The notes beneath the pieces were generated by a model that saw nothing but the letters and a program-made list of their open reading frames with translations, had not been told where the DNA came from and searched no databases. DNA of 64,000 bases from Amorphochlora amoebiformis (taxonomy: Eukaryota; Cercozoa; Chlorarachniophyceae), in assembly GCA_054601695.1 (NCBI GenBank), contig BAAHQB010000016.1, positions 124,001-188,000 on the forward strand, read 5' to 3'. Made by a program: the position numbers and the translations under genes. The first letter of the stretch is position 1. Every line of letters starts with the position of its first letter. This document shows positions 1-62,479 of the stretch, piece after piece.

Positions 1-456
1 TTTGATCTCGAGTCTGATGGATTAGTGAGAATGACGGACCTGTATTGGTGTGATTGGCAGAGAACATACTTTGATCCAAAAACAGGATGAGGCTTCAAGA
101 GCTCGTACTTTAGGGGAGCACCCTTGCCGTCTTCAACCTGCAGGACACGTACATATTTGCTATTTGTGTAGCGCCCATGCAACTTTGAGGAATTAGGCTT
201 AATCTAGGAATGTAACCTTTGAGATCGTGAGATCTTTAGTGTCGAGAGCGATCGAGTTGGCATCAGTCAGAGCTTCCGCCTTGACTGTGATTGACCCCTG
301 CGGGTATGGGTATCGGATATTTCAGGTTTTGCGCGCACATAGCCGGCAAGGATATAGAACCTTTAGCACTTTCGCAGCAAAATCGACGTCCAAATCCAGG
401 TGAAACGATGCAGCATGTACTTGCTCAAGGTTAGAGAGCGATGCGGGATCAGCCAT
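1..456 (-). CDS. LTA4H: Leukotriene A4 hydrolase / M1 aminopeptidase, N-terminal part (runs off left edge)
   Basis: Four exons join in frame: 361-456 (ATG at 456), 217-297, 70-137 and 1-13 (cut by the window edge). The introns are 63, 79 and 56 bp with GT-AG ends; the 56 bp intron has a CTAAT branch-like site before its AG. The 81+ residues match the N-terminal beta domain of LTA4H-type peptidases: a short start (MADPASLSNLEQ), alternating strands ending LDLDVDF, then ALDTKDLTISK and GSKLEIK, corresponding to the family's LDTKDL and GSPMEI segments. The zinc site (HEXXH) lies beyond the edge. The family are zinc metalloenzymes acting as aminopeptidases or epoxide hydrolases. An in-frame upstream Met (552) would add a hydrophobic leader, but 456 aligns with the family start. 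Divergent with the EF-P gene. Confidence 0.85.
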
Positions 457-577
457 GATGGTAAACGTAAGGAGGAGAACGAGGGCCCTGCGTGGAATGG
501 CCGAGATGGGGGTTGTCCTCGGGACAAGCCGCAGAAATAAAAAGGAAAACAATTCCTATTATATTTTCTCGTCCGGA
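457..577. promoter_or_regulatory. Bidirectional promoter region between LTA4H-like and EF-P genes
   Basis: About 120 bp separates two divergent start codons, so it must hold both 5' leaders and probably a shared promoter. It is GC-richer on the LTA4H side and has A/T-rich stretches near 535-570 that could act as core elements. No specific factor site is claimed. Confidence 0.5.
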
Positions 578-8419
<7,842 letters not shown>

Positions 8420-9048
8420 AATCCATGGAAACTAGCAAACGTACTTAACCTCCTGAGCGTGTATTTGGCAGCGTGGTGACCGCTACCAGGCGCATCGCTA
8501 GATCGACGGCATCACCGTACTAACGGGCTAGTAATTGTAGTAAATTGCTGTGGATACGGTACGCCCTGAGGAGATTATGGTGGTTTTACCTTAGTTTAGT
8601 TTATTAATATATATTAGAGATAAATTTTTACAAGAAATTATTTTTAATTTGTCGGATTCCACCTCAGTGATCTCATCAGCTCATGATACTAGAAATATAT
8701 AATCATGATTCTAGAATATATCATGCCTAGCATGCACTAGTCTAAGGTCTAGAAGGTAAGTGCTTGTCTAGTTCTGGTAGTTGCAATTAATGTACTCATG
8801 CAAACCAGGTTATACAAAAAAATGGATTTTAAAATTTCATGACAACGGGCGATGTTGTTGTCACACGTGTAACAATGGGTTTGTCTCCATGGCCAGTATC
8901 ACGTGAAGTCATAACTAGATAAATCCATATCTATGTATAGCTAAGCGTTCATTCGGAATGGGCTTTGCGGGGCTCGGATGGAAAGGGGTCCGAAAACGCG
9001 CAGCGCAGTAGTAGAAGAGTAATGGATACGAAATAGGGACCTAAGGCA
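8420..9048. other. Convergent intergenic region (EF-P / EXPERA gene)
   Basis: Unique DNA with no convincing reading frame on either strand. It must hold the 3' UTRs of both flanking genes. It is rich in CTAG and short palindromes such as GCATGC and TCATGA. No tRNA or rRNA signal was recognised. Confidence 0.5.
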
Positions 9049-9241
9049 TTATAATAGTCTGAATACTGCTTATGTAACTAGTAGAAGTTATAACTATGTC
9101 ATGTAATATACAAAGAGATTATATATGTATGTGTGTGTATGTGTGTGTATGTGTTCGTATGTTATGAATTATATACATTCTAGTATAGATATTGTACAGT
9201 ATATATATATATATATAATGTAATATATATATATATATATT

Positions 9242-9279
<38 letters not shown>

Positions 9280-9369
9280 TTATATATGTATGTATATGGT
9301 ATACACATACTATTATTCTAAATATATATCACATTGTACATACACACGCATATATATACTATATATTTA

Positions 9370-9410
<41 letters not shown>

Positions 9411-9545
9411 CTTTGTTTACATATAAACAAACATATATATATATATATATATATAATATACAATATATATAATATATATGTATGTGTATGTATATTGTAT
9501 ATTGTATATGCATGTGCATACATGTGCATACCTATACATATATAA

Positions 9546-9577
<32 letters not shown>

Positions 9578-9830
9578 GTATATATATGTACATATATGTA
9601 ATATATGTAATATATATATGTATATATACACACATATGTTATATATTTACATATATATGTTATATATATATACATATATGTAATATATATATATATATAT
9701 TTATATTATATATATATATATATATATTTACAAATATTTATACATTAAATTCATATATGTGTGTGTATATTACATGTATATATATATATATATATTTTTA
9801 TATATATATATATACTATATCAACTACAGT

Positions 9831-9867
<37 letters not shown>

Positions 9868-10015
9868 CATCTAGAGTACACGAACATGAAGCTGTGAACG
9901 ATCACTAAGTATACGTGTAGCCATACAATACGATACATATATTATACACATATATATATATATATATGTATATCTGTGAATATATTATACATACATATAT
10001 ATATATATATATACA

Positions 10016-10083
<68 letters not shown>

Positions 10084-10389
10084 CGTATATGTATAAACAT
10101 ATATTATACATCCATACGTAGTGTACACACATGCATATGTATATACATTTATATATACATATATATATATATGTATCCATAATGTACGTACTCATATGTA
10201 AGGTATATTATTACCCTCTACTCCCCAGTACGGCACAGGATCAGGTGGTGGGAGTTCACTGGTGTATTCCATACTGAATATATGTATGCGAATGTCCACA
10301 TAAATATATAGAAATAAATACACATATGTATATTATTATTACATATTTTAAATAATTATTTACAAATATGTATTTATATATATATATAT

Positions 10390-10432
<43 letters not shown>

Positions 10433-10689
10433 GCGTGCGTAGTGTTTGTGTATGTGTGTGTGAAGGTATTTGCATATGTGTATTTTTATTTACATAAAAA
10501 CATAAAAAATTGAAATATAGATCGATTATAATTGGTAATATCAGTAATAGCAAACAAATAATAATTGCAATTTTTAAACCTAAATATATGCATATACGAC
10601 ATTATACATATTCAAAAATGTTTATATATATACATATATATTAAAAATAATATACAGATAAATGTATGCTATGTATATATATATGTACG

Positions 10690-10747
<58 letters not shown>

Positions 10748-11021
10748 GTATACATGTATGTAAATATGTACCTCATATACGGATGTGTTGATGTGTTTAA
10801 TTTTAAACATATAAATATATGTGTATATGTATACGTATAGAAAGATATATATAATCCAGAAGACTCGATACATGTTTTCACATGTATATGAACATTTCGT
10901 ATAAACAGTACATGTCCATATATAAACGTGTAGGTAACATATATTTATATAAATGTATATATATATATATACATATATTTTTGTATATATATACATTTAT
11001 ATGTATTTATATATATTTATA

Positions 11022-11059
<38 letters not shown>

Positions 11060-11418
11060 CATATATATATACCACACACATAAACCATATTCAAATCTAC
11101 ATGCTTTCGCCAATGAAAGGAAAGCCTTAGACATATAGATAGGAATATACACACTGACGGTAAGAACATTAGAAAAGAGAGAGTGTAAGTTTTTCTTACA
11201 TGTGGTAGAAGAATAATGCGTAGCTGTCCAAATACGAAATAATAATCAGATTATGACGGTTACGTGTATCGCTCCAAGCTTGTATTTCTCTCTATTTCTT
11301 GGCTTTTGATTTACATAGATGCAGATATGTATGTATTGTGTACATGTATATATTAAAAATATATATATATATATTTATGTTATATATATATATGTATATG
11401 TATATGTAAATATCATAT

Positions 11419-11453
<35 letters not shown>

Positions 11454-11525
11454 CTGTGTGTGTATATACATGTAAATATGTTTATAAGATATTATTTATA
11501 TATACACACACATTCACACACACAT

Positions 11526-11577
<52 letters not shown>

Positions 11578-11995
11578 ACAAAAATATGTACATATACAAT
11601 ATAAATATATAACACTAATGTACACGTATTCTCATACACATACGAATATACATACATACATTGATACATACATACATGGAGATGTGGTGTATTATGTACT
11701 TCTCTTGAGTAAATTATACGCGAGAAAGGGAATTTTTCGAATAATCTCAGGGAAATTAAAAATTCGGCTTACATCTTGGCCCCAACGAAGATAAGAACAG
11801 GGATGCGAACCAGATTAAGTTTTAGCAAGAAGGACACCTGAATATATTACAAATCGTATGTAAGAATATTTATTTATGAATCATACTTTTTTGTGATACA
11901 CATATTTATATACATATCTAGTATACATATATATATATATATATATACATATATAAAACATATTATATATATATATATATATACATATATAAAAC

Positions 11996-12074
<79 letters not shown>

Positions 12075-12211
12075 TAGAAAATCTTATCATCTGATTCACC
12101 AGTATCACTACGTAGAATACAGAGAGCCCGTATGCAGACATGCATGTAGCGACCTGCAACCAGCGCGGACGCTGTGGGAAAACACATTGTCAATATCCTT
12201 GTACAAAAATA

Positions 12212-12266
<55 letters not shown>

Positions 12267-12340
12267 ACGTATATAAATGTATAATTTTACGCATATGTAA
12301 AGAAGCATACAAGTATTTATTTCATATGTATATGTTTTTA

Positions 12341-12436
<96 letters not shown>

Positions 12437-12754
12437 GTGTATGTGTATTTGTATTTACGGAAAATACATGTATTCCACATAGCAAGCACGTTTGCGTCGA
12501 CTCACCTTTAAAAACAGTGGATTATACTTAACCGAGAAGTCATAGGTAGTCTTCATTAAGCCTTCGCTATCTTCGCTCAAGGGAGCTGCGCAGTACTGAT
12601 AAGTGGAGGCGGATTAGTATCACATTCTCGACGACAAAGACACTCCGAAATAATCATATTTTCAATACTTCCGGTAGGACGAGGAATTAGTGATAGTGTT
12701 AAGTCTCAGGAACAGAGCCACAGTGAAAGTGAAAAGTCCCAGGAACCAAACCAT
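9049..12754 (-). CDS. EXPERA (TMEM97/EBP-type) small membrane protein, split by AT introns
   Basis: Exons (sense order): about 12669-12754, 12506-12595, 12100-12171, 11773-11837, 10215-10273, 9869-9904 and a tentative last exon 9049-9065 (LFRLL-stop). Exons 2-7 are phase-consistent (339 nt). Exon 1 gives [16 protein letters not shown] (TM1). Exon 2 ends [15 protein letters not shown] and continues [19 protein letters not shown] (TM2), aligning with the TMEM97 stretch around KEFKDPLL...PAWF. Then come [12 protein letters not shown] (TM3), an acidic/proline loop ([15 protein letters not shown]) and [11 protein letters not shown] (TM4). EXPERA proteins are four-helix ER membrane proteins of sterol handling (sigma-2 receptor, sterol isomerase). 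About 140 aa against 176 in human TMEM97. The exon 1-2 junction does not keep frame with the visible GTATTG donor, so the first exon is provisional. Divergent with RPB1. Confidence 0.65.
9066..9868. repeat. (AT)n intron of the EXPERA gene
   Basis: TA/TG microsatellite across almost the whole interval; nothing else is seen. Confidence 0.75.
10274..11772. repeat. Large (AT)n intron of the EXPERA gene
   Basis: Alternating TA tracts with unique islands at 10440-10620, 10780-10930, 11080-11340 and 11670-11772. I looked for exons on both strands in these islands and found none with matching splice sites and family similarity. Confidence 0.75.
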
Positions 12755-12913
12755 AATTAACGTAAGGTAGGCAGGGATAGGACGCTCGGCTTTGGAAGCG
12801 AAATCAAACCCAAATTCAAGTAAGAGATTCACCCCAATTTTCCCTCATTTTTTTATTCCCCAAGTTTGCTCAACCTTAGTTTCAATCATGGTACAGCTCC
12901 AAAGGAAATAGCA
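12755..12913. promoter_or_regulatory. Bidirectional promoter region between EXPERA gene and RPB1
   Basis: 159 bp between divergent start codons. It contains a T-run (about 12850-12858) and AATTTTCCCTCATTTTTTTATT, possible core elements for either direction. No defined motif is claimed. Confidence 0.5.
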
Positions 12914-21487
<8,574 letters not shown>

Positions 21488-21671
21488 ATAGCAAGGGAGT
21501 CACTCATCTAACAAGTGCGATCGATAGGACTGAGTCTCTTCGAGTCTAAAGTTACTAATTGAACATAGCTATCTGAAACATGAACAAGAAGAAATATTCA
21601 TGAAAATTCACAAAGATGTAGCACTAGGTTGTGATGATATCTTTGTGTTTTTTAAATATGTATGTAATTCT

Positions 21672-21731
<60 letters not shown>

Positions 21732-21794
21732 CATATATATATCTAGTATATCTAGATCTAGTATATATATATATATATATATTATATATATCTA

Positions 21795-21843
<49 letters not shown>

Positions 21844-22405
21844 TATATTTATATCATAGGCTAGTACATATATACCCCAGCTGCAACATGCACAATGTTT
21901 TAACTCGCGCTTACGTATGCATACCAATATCCGCTATATCTAGTATATTACTTCCATGATATACGTGTATGTATTCAGTACAACCAACCTACCGTCACGG
22001 GCCTTAGTATATATATCTACTAGCGCCGTTGCCCTAGCCTAATACTGATCTATCTAGTCTAGAGTCTACATCTAGTAGATAGTAAATACGCATGTGCGTA
22101 CGTTGACAAACGAAAATACGCATGCGTATATGGATACGTATATACTAGTGTACCAGTATATGCGTATAAAAGAAACGTCACGTACGTATACGTACGTATA
22201 CGTACGTATGCGTACGTATAAGTAGGTCAGTGCTGTCAGTACGTTTATACGTATGCGTATAATACGGCGTATCACTAGTATCACGATCATGAGTCATGAC
22301 TGCACTACATCTGGTACATGTGACATGCATGCATGTCACAGTATCACGGCGTTTCTTTATCTGTGAATATGTAGCGATCATGAACTTCACATTGGAAGTG
22401 ATATA

Positions 22406-22480
<75 letters not shown>

Positions 22481-22710
22481 AATATATATATATATATATA
22501 TATTATCCTAATATTGTACACTAGTACACTAGATACATTTGACTGACCGAACTTCATAGCTATAGTACACAGCCTGAATTATACAGAAAGCTATGATAAT
22601 GAATACATACGATTTCTGGCCTCCACTGATAGCCTGAACAACTAACTCTACCAAAGTTGAAACTATCAATCTCGACACGCCTGTGGCTTGTCAGACTCGA
22701 AGCCGCGCCG
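21488..22710. other. Intergenic region: RPB1 3' UTR, (AT)n, palindrome-rich block
   Basis: About 170 bp of unique 3' flank, (AT)n at 21675-21850, a palindrome-rich unique block (21860-22390) with ACGTACGTAT tandem units at 22177-22220, another (AT)n (22400-22500), then unique DNA. No gene was recognised here. Confidence 0.5.
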
Positions 22711-22851
22711 CTAGAAGTACCAAAACCCACTATCTGCAGAAAGCTGATTGCGATTGAGGTAGATTCGTTCTGCCCCGGTGCGACCAGTACGGACGAAGAC
22801 TCCTATTTAGACAAGTTTAAGACATATTTTCGATATGTAACTGTGTGTTTG

Positions 22852-22919
<68 letters not shown>

Positions 22920-23208
22920 ACCTCCACTCCGAAATTTATGGGAGTTGACCCCTCGGAAACTCCCGCTTTTCCTGATTGTGGAATAATATTAGTATGGTAC
23001 GTGATACACACACACATTTGTACGCGAACGTACGTATAAATACATACATAATATTCGCAAATATAATATATATAAATATATATATACATATATATATATA
23101 TATGTATGTATTCTATGTATATATTTTTACAACATAGTATATTTATAAATTTGTACGATACAATGTACACATACATACAACATACATGTATAATGTATTC
23201 ACACACAC

Positions 23209-23262
<54 letters not shown>

Positions 23263-23290
23263 TACACATTCACACATATATATATATATA

Positions 23291-23363
<73 letters not shown>

Positions 23364-23377
23364 TACACATTCACACA

Positions 23378-23432
<55 letters not shown>

Positions 23433-23472
23433 GTGTATATATATATATATATTATATAATATATATACATAT

Positions 23473-23525
<53 letters not shown>

Positions 23526-23575
23526 CACATACATACAAATATACACACACCATATACATATATATATATATGCAT

Positions 23576-23606
<31 letters not shown>

Positions 23607-23878
23607 TATATAAATATTTTTGTATGTATATAATACACATATGTATGTGTCTATATATTGCATATACATCTTATGTCTATACATACATACATATATATAT
23701 GTATATATATATATATAAAGTGTATATATATATATGTATATATATATTTATATGTATATGTATACATATATATTTGTATATATATATATATATGTATATA
23801 TATATACATATATTATACACACACACATATAGATATATATATATATATTATATATATATATAAATATATATATATATT

Positions 23879-23962
<84 letters not shown>

Positions 23963-24109
23963 TCTCTCTGACCGGTCTAATAGGGAAGAACTCGAACTTC
24001 TTCTACTTACAGGAGATGTGGACTAACAATATAAACATATATATATATATGTATATATATGTATATATATATATATTATATGTATGTATATGTAAGTATA
24101 TATATATAT

Positions 24110-24180
<71 letters not shown>

Positions 24181-24251
24181 GTATACCCGTACATGTACAT
24201 GTGTATATATATGTATGTATGTATATATGTGTGTGGTATACACACACATAC

Positions 24252-24319
<68 letters not shown>

Positions 24320-24388
24320 CATATATAATATTATACGTTTACGTCATATCTGCGTATGTGGGTGTATGTACACCCATATATACATACA

Positions 24389-24465
<77 letters not shown>

Positions 24466-24574
24466 ATATACATGTATATATTTATTTATATGCAACTATA
24501 TATATATATATATATAGATATATTTATAGACAATATTATACATTTACATCATATGTGCATATGTTGGTGTATGT

Positions 24575-24616
<42 letters not shown>

Positions 24617-24894
24617 TACGCATTTAATGATTAAGTATATTAGACCTGTAACACACACGCACATACAAAGAAATTATTAAAACCACAATATATAATATGT
24701 ATATATATATATGCATATATATCAAATTTTACTTTTATTTCTATTTACAAAACGTAACACACACGCACATACAAAGAAATTATTAAAACCACACTATATG
24801 TATATATATATATATATATATATGCATGTATATCAAAATTTACTTTTATTTTTATTTACACAACATACACTTACACACATAAAATAATGAATAT

Positions 24895-24930
<36 letters not shown>

Positions 24931-25200
24931 ATATAAATATATATATAGATATTATATACACATATACATATACACATATGTAGAATATATATATATATAT
25001 ATATATATATGTTATATCTTATATATATATACATATATTATATATATATATATATATTATGTTTATATATGTATGCATACGTATATACATTATATATAGT
25101 ATACATGGATACCTATGTAAAACATACACATACACATACACACATATATATATATATACACATATAATATATATAAATACATATATTCTACATTACATAT

Positions 25201-25248
<48 letters not shown>

Positions 25249-25344
25249 ATATATATGTATTTAAGGATGAACAATAATGATAAGAATAAAAGGGATACCA
25301 GTATAAAGGAATATTATATACGAACATATTTTACACATACACAC

Positions 25345-25427
<83 letters not shown>

Positions 25428-25526
25428 TACATATACATATACATACATAAATAAATAGTAAATATATATAGTACATACCCTAGTCGTAAACTTGGCGAGC
25501 ACACTAAGTAATTTCTTAACCTATTC

Positions 25527-25574
<48 letters not shown>

Positions 25575-25622
25575 TCACGTATACACAAAGTACATACGTT
25601 TCATATTAGCCTCAAACGCCAT
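22711..25622 (-). CDS. Small protein of unknown function (63 aa, or 67 aa with a 12-nt microexon)
   Basis: Exons: 25598-25622 (ATG), 25479-25503, 22922-22971, 22711-22802 (TAG), with an optional 12-nt exon 24011-24022 that keeps frame. Phases 1, 2, 2, 1 connect without conflict and the donors are strong (GTATGT, GTATGT, GTAAGT, GTTATA). The protein begins [17 protein letters not shown], continues [17 protein letters not shown], and ends [15 protein letters not shown] plus [14 protein letters not shown]. It is basic, without a signal peptide or membrane helix. I do not recognise the family; the size and charge would suit a small ribosomal or organelle-complex subunit, but that is only a guess. 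Lies downstream of RPB1 (convergent) and in tandem with the TPS-like gene. Confidence 0.5.
24011..24022 (-). other. Candidate 12-nt microexon
   Basis: Minus-strand TTGTTAG|12 nt|GTAAGT: an acceptor and a consensus donor bracketing 12 bases inside AT repeats, inside the small-protein gene. It would add Pro-His-Leu-Leu (with a split Gly) in frame. Confidence 0.35.
24648..24863. repeat. Tandem duplication, two 106-bp units
   Basis: GTAACACACACGCACATACA begins both units (24648 and 24754). Each contains AAAGAAATTATTAAAACCACA, a short (AT)n and a TTTTACTTTTATTT stretch. Intronic. Confidence 0.9.
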
Positions 25623-25649
25623 GATACTTATACATATATATATATATAT

Positions 25650-25675
<26 letters not shown>

Positions 25676-25686
<11 letters not shown>

Positions 25687-25720
25687 GGAGAGAGACAGAG
25701 AGATAGATAGACGCATGTAA

Positions 25721-25784
<64 letters not shown>

Positions 25785-25900
25785 TATATCTGTATGGAGA
25801 GAGAGAGAGAGAGGGAGAGAAAGATAGACGTATATATATATATATATATATATATTATATCTGTATGGAGAGAGAGAGAGAGGAGAGATAGAAAGATAGA

Positions 25901-25937
<37 letters not shown>

Positions 25938-26038
25938 GTATATATCTAGAAAGATAGACGTATATATATATATATATATACATATTATATCTGTATTGAG
26001 AGAGAGAGAGAGAAGGGAGAGATATAGAAGGATAGACG

Positions 26039-26094
<56 letters not shown>

Positions 26095-26148
26095 TATATT
26101 ATATCTGTATAGAGAGAGAGAGAGAGGGAGAGATATAGAAAGATAGAC

Positions 26149-26203
<55 letters not shown>

Positions 26204-26290
26204 TATATCTGCATAGAGAGAGAGAGAGAGGGAGAGATAAAGATAGACGTATATATATATATATATATATATATAGGAGAGACGGAAGGA
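25676..26290. repeat. GA/TA composite minisatellite, about 6 units
   Basis: Units of roughly 70-130 bp: (AG)n, then GGAGAGATAGAAAGATAGACG, then (TA)n ending TTATATCTGTAT. GA blocks start near 25671, 25796, 25866, 25998, 26110 and 26213; the length variation lies in the TA part. Confidence 0.85.
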
Positions 26291-26327
26291 AGAAAGATGA
26301 CCGCGAGGAACAGAGCGATAGAAAAGG

Positions 26328-26360
<33 letters not shown>

Positions 26361-26473
26361 GTATACGACGTATTTATAAACAATTTATTAATGTACACAC
26401 ACACATGTGTGTATATATATATACATATACATATATATACATATAATATAATATATATATATATATATAATAT

Positions 26474-26518
<45 letters not shown>

Positions 26519-26522
26519 ATAT

Positions 26523-26554
<32 letters not shown>

Positions 26555-26565
26555 ATATTTACATA

Positions 26566-27465
<900 letters not shown>

Positions 27466-27470
27466 AGGTT

Positions 27471-60000
<32,530 letters not shown>

Positions 60001-60226
60001 AGGGCGGTGACAATGACGCGTGACTTCAGTTGGACGGATATATTATAGCTCTAATATAAGGATATTACAACACTTATATATTGATATATATTTTTGGATA
60101 TACCGATATCGATACACAAATATCGTCGCAACTCGACGTGATGAACACATGTGACATAGCGCGTGACAGTTGGGAAAGGGGCAAGAAGGTCGGTTTGAAT
60201 CACCAGACGGGCCGTAAGACGGGGAG
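60001..60226. promoter_or_regulatory. Bidirectional promoter region between TPS-like gene and 60227 gene
   Basis: 226 bp between divergent start codons, with an A/T-rich block (60045-60120, including TATATATTGATATATATTTTTGGATATA) that could provide core elements. No factor site is defined. Confidence 0.45.
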
Positions 60227-60843
60227 ATGGCAACCAGCACGGGTTACCGCGACGACCACTGCAACATTAGCCGAATTAGATCCCCCAGAAGGCGGAGAAA
60301 AGAGAGAAAGGCTCCAGCGCGGTCCGACAATCGGGCGTTCAGTCGAAAGCTCAAGATTGACCCAACCCTCCGGATCATGCAGAAGCTTTACGACGGTAGT
60401 CCCAGCCCAATGGAGCCCCCCCTTCCTCGTCCGATCTGTCCCCAAGTCCACTTAGATGGAAAAAAGAAAGGAAGTCCAATAGAATTCGCTTGGCAGCCTG
60501 TTCAGTTCGGGGCAGGGGCAAAAAATACAGAATCAACCAACGAGGAGATGTACAGCTGGGAGTATTTTATGGATGGGGAGGACGCAGGAAAGAATGAGTT
60601 TAGTGACTTGTTCTTCGAGGAGGGAACGAAAGAGGTAAAAATACATTACAATGGTGATTCATTGGACGTAGTTTCCCTCTTTTGGGTGAGGGGGGTACAA
60701 CTGCGCTGGGCAGGTTCATTCGCCGATATGATCATCTGATATACATATATCTTTCTCCCTATCAGTACACCTATGAGCACTACTATGAGAGCTCAGCCTA
60801 CAATGACAAAAAGAAGAAGGTACAGCTGCTCAAGGTGGTTTAG
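60227..60843 (+). CDS. Protein of unknown function, two exons
   Basis: Exon 1 60227-60634 and exon 2 60766-60843 (TAG); the intron is 131 bp (GAG|GTAAAA ... CTATCAG|TAC), phase 0. About 161 aa: a basic Arg/Ser/Lys-rich N-terminal third, then IEFAWQPVQFG, an acidic aromatic stretch (WEYFMDGEDA, FSDLFFEEG), YTYEHYYESSAYN and a Lys-rich end. No signal peptide or membrane helix. I do not recognise a family. The Glu/Asp/Tyr-rich C-terminal half with a basic N-terminus would fit a nuclear protein, but that is inference. The true start may be upstream, since other frames are open to 60081. Divergent with TPS. Confidence 0.55.
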
Positions 60844-61222
60844 GTGTTATAACGGTAGGACGTGTATTCTAACAAGAGAAGATAGGGCACATATCTGTGA
60901 TGGGAGAAACCAAGTATTGAATCCTCAAACCCTTAGGACCGCAAATCCTGCATCGCCTGTTCAGACGATAGGATGTGCGAGATGGAAAAGTGTACGATTT
61001 TATAGATTCGCTGGCGACCTCGTGACGGTCCTTGTAAATCAAATTGAAAGGTTGAGTCGCAGTCCATTATCTATCCAACCCAAATTGTTACATAACGTTA
61101 ATTCCCATCAGAAGTATAATATTTCATTGGCGATTTATCACAATTATGTACATGTATGTACATGTACACATGTACCTGTACACATGTACCGACATACATG
61201 TACCAAAAAATACAAATATGCA

Positions 61223-61257
<35 letters not shown>

Positions 61258-61270
61258 TGGATATTTACAA

Positions 61271-61315
<45 letters not shown>

Positions 61316-61325
61316 AGATACATAT

Positions 61326-61359
<34 letters not shown>

Positions 61360-61400
61360 ATATAGTATACGATAATTACAATACTAGTTATGATACACAT

Positions 61401-61447
<47 letters not shown>

Positions 61448-61474
61448 TATAATAACATATATTATAATATAATG

Positions 61475-61508
<34 letters not shown>

Positions 61509-62479
61509 GATATAGATATATATACATGGTATATATGATAACATCTAAATTATTCTTTGAGGCATTGTATCTTTGGCAATCATTACGGTATACTATATAA
61601 GTTATACGTATTGTATAACCACGAATCATGATAAATTGATAATACCTAGATATTCTAGATATATATTAGATATAAGTTATCACACATACATGTGTGTGTG
61701 TTTTTTTTTCTATATTTGTATTATAATAACATATATTATAAATTTATAATAAGAATATAATAATATATTGTAAAAATATATATACTACATGCTAGACATG
61801 GTATATGAAACCTAGGAAACAATTACCTAGCAATAGTCCTCCTGAGTCCTGCGCATGACTCCTGAGTCTCCTGCTAGTCCTGACTCCTGACTCCTGAGAA
61901 TTCTGAGAACATCTAAGTTATTCTTTGAGGCATTGTATCATTGGCAATCATTACGGTATACTAAGTTATACGTATTGTATAACCACGAATCATGATAATA
62001 CTAAGTTCTAACTATTATTGCGTAATTACTAATACATTAATAATGCTGGTTATCGTATCAATGTGTCGATCCGTTGAGCTAGTATTAGCTTCAATGTAAT
62101 CTAGATTCTAGATATAGGATAATAAGGATCGTTGATCTCGTTTTCTAGTTTGAAAGTATCAAGTGAGTATCACCCATATGGCCAGTTGCCTAGGTTCTGA
62201 GGTTTAATTAATTCTCAGAATTTGGGGTCTTTGTAATCTGTCTGTATCATGAAAATATACTGGATATATGAGATCGAAGCCAGCAGCTCTAGCCATGGCC
62301 ATCATGATATTAATTATAACACAGCGCAGTAATTGATTGCGGAAGACGACAGTCTCTAAGAGTCTCGGCATGTACGTCCGTAAATCACTTTGACAATTTG
62401 ACAGTATTGACTCTCATGATGATACAGTTGAATTTCGATAACAGCACATAATCGGTATTATCGGGAATGCGACTCTAAC
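60844..62479. other. Convergent intergenic region with direct repeats
   Basis: 3' flanks of two genes. A TGTACATG palindrome cluster (61147-61205), (AT)n (61220-61530), a 90-bp direct repeat (61541-61632 and 61909-61998), GACTCCTGA tandem words (61840-61905), then unique DNA rich in CTAG and TCATGAT words. No gene was recognised. Confidence 0.5.
61541..61998 (+). repeat. 90-bp direct repeat, two copies 368 bp apart
   Basis: Copies at 61541-61632 and 61909-61998 share CATTGTATC.TTGGCAATCATTACGG and GTATTGTATAACCACGAATCATGAT. They differ by a few substitutions and a TATA indel. Confidence 0.92.

Noticed and set aside
22657-22920. Plus-strand open frame over the island 22657-22834
   Set aside because: Open by chance. 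The minus-strand reading has matching splice sites and phase with exon 22922-22971 and ends at a stop, though the product is unidentified.
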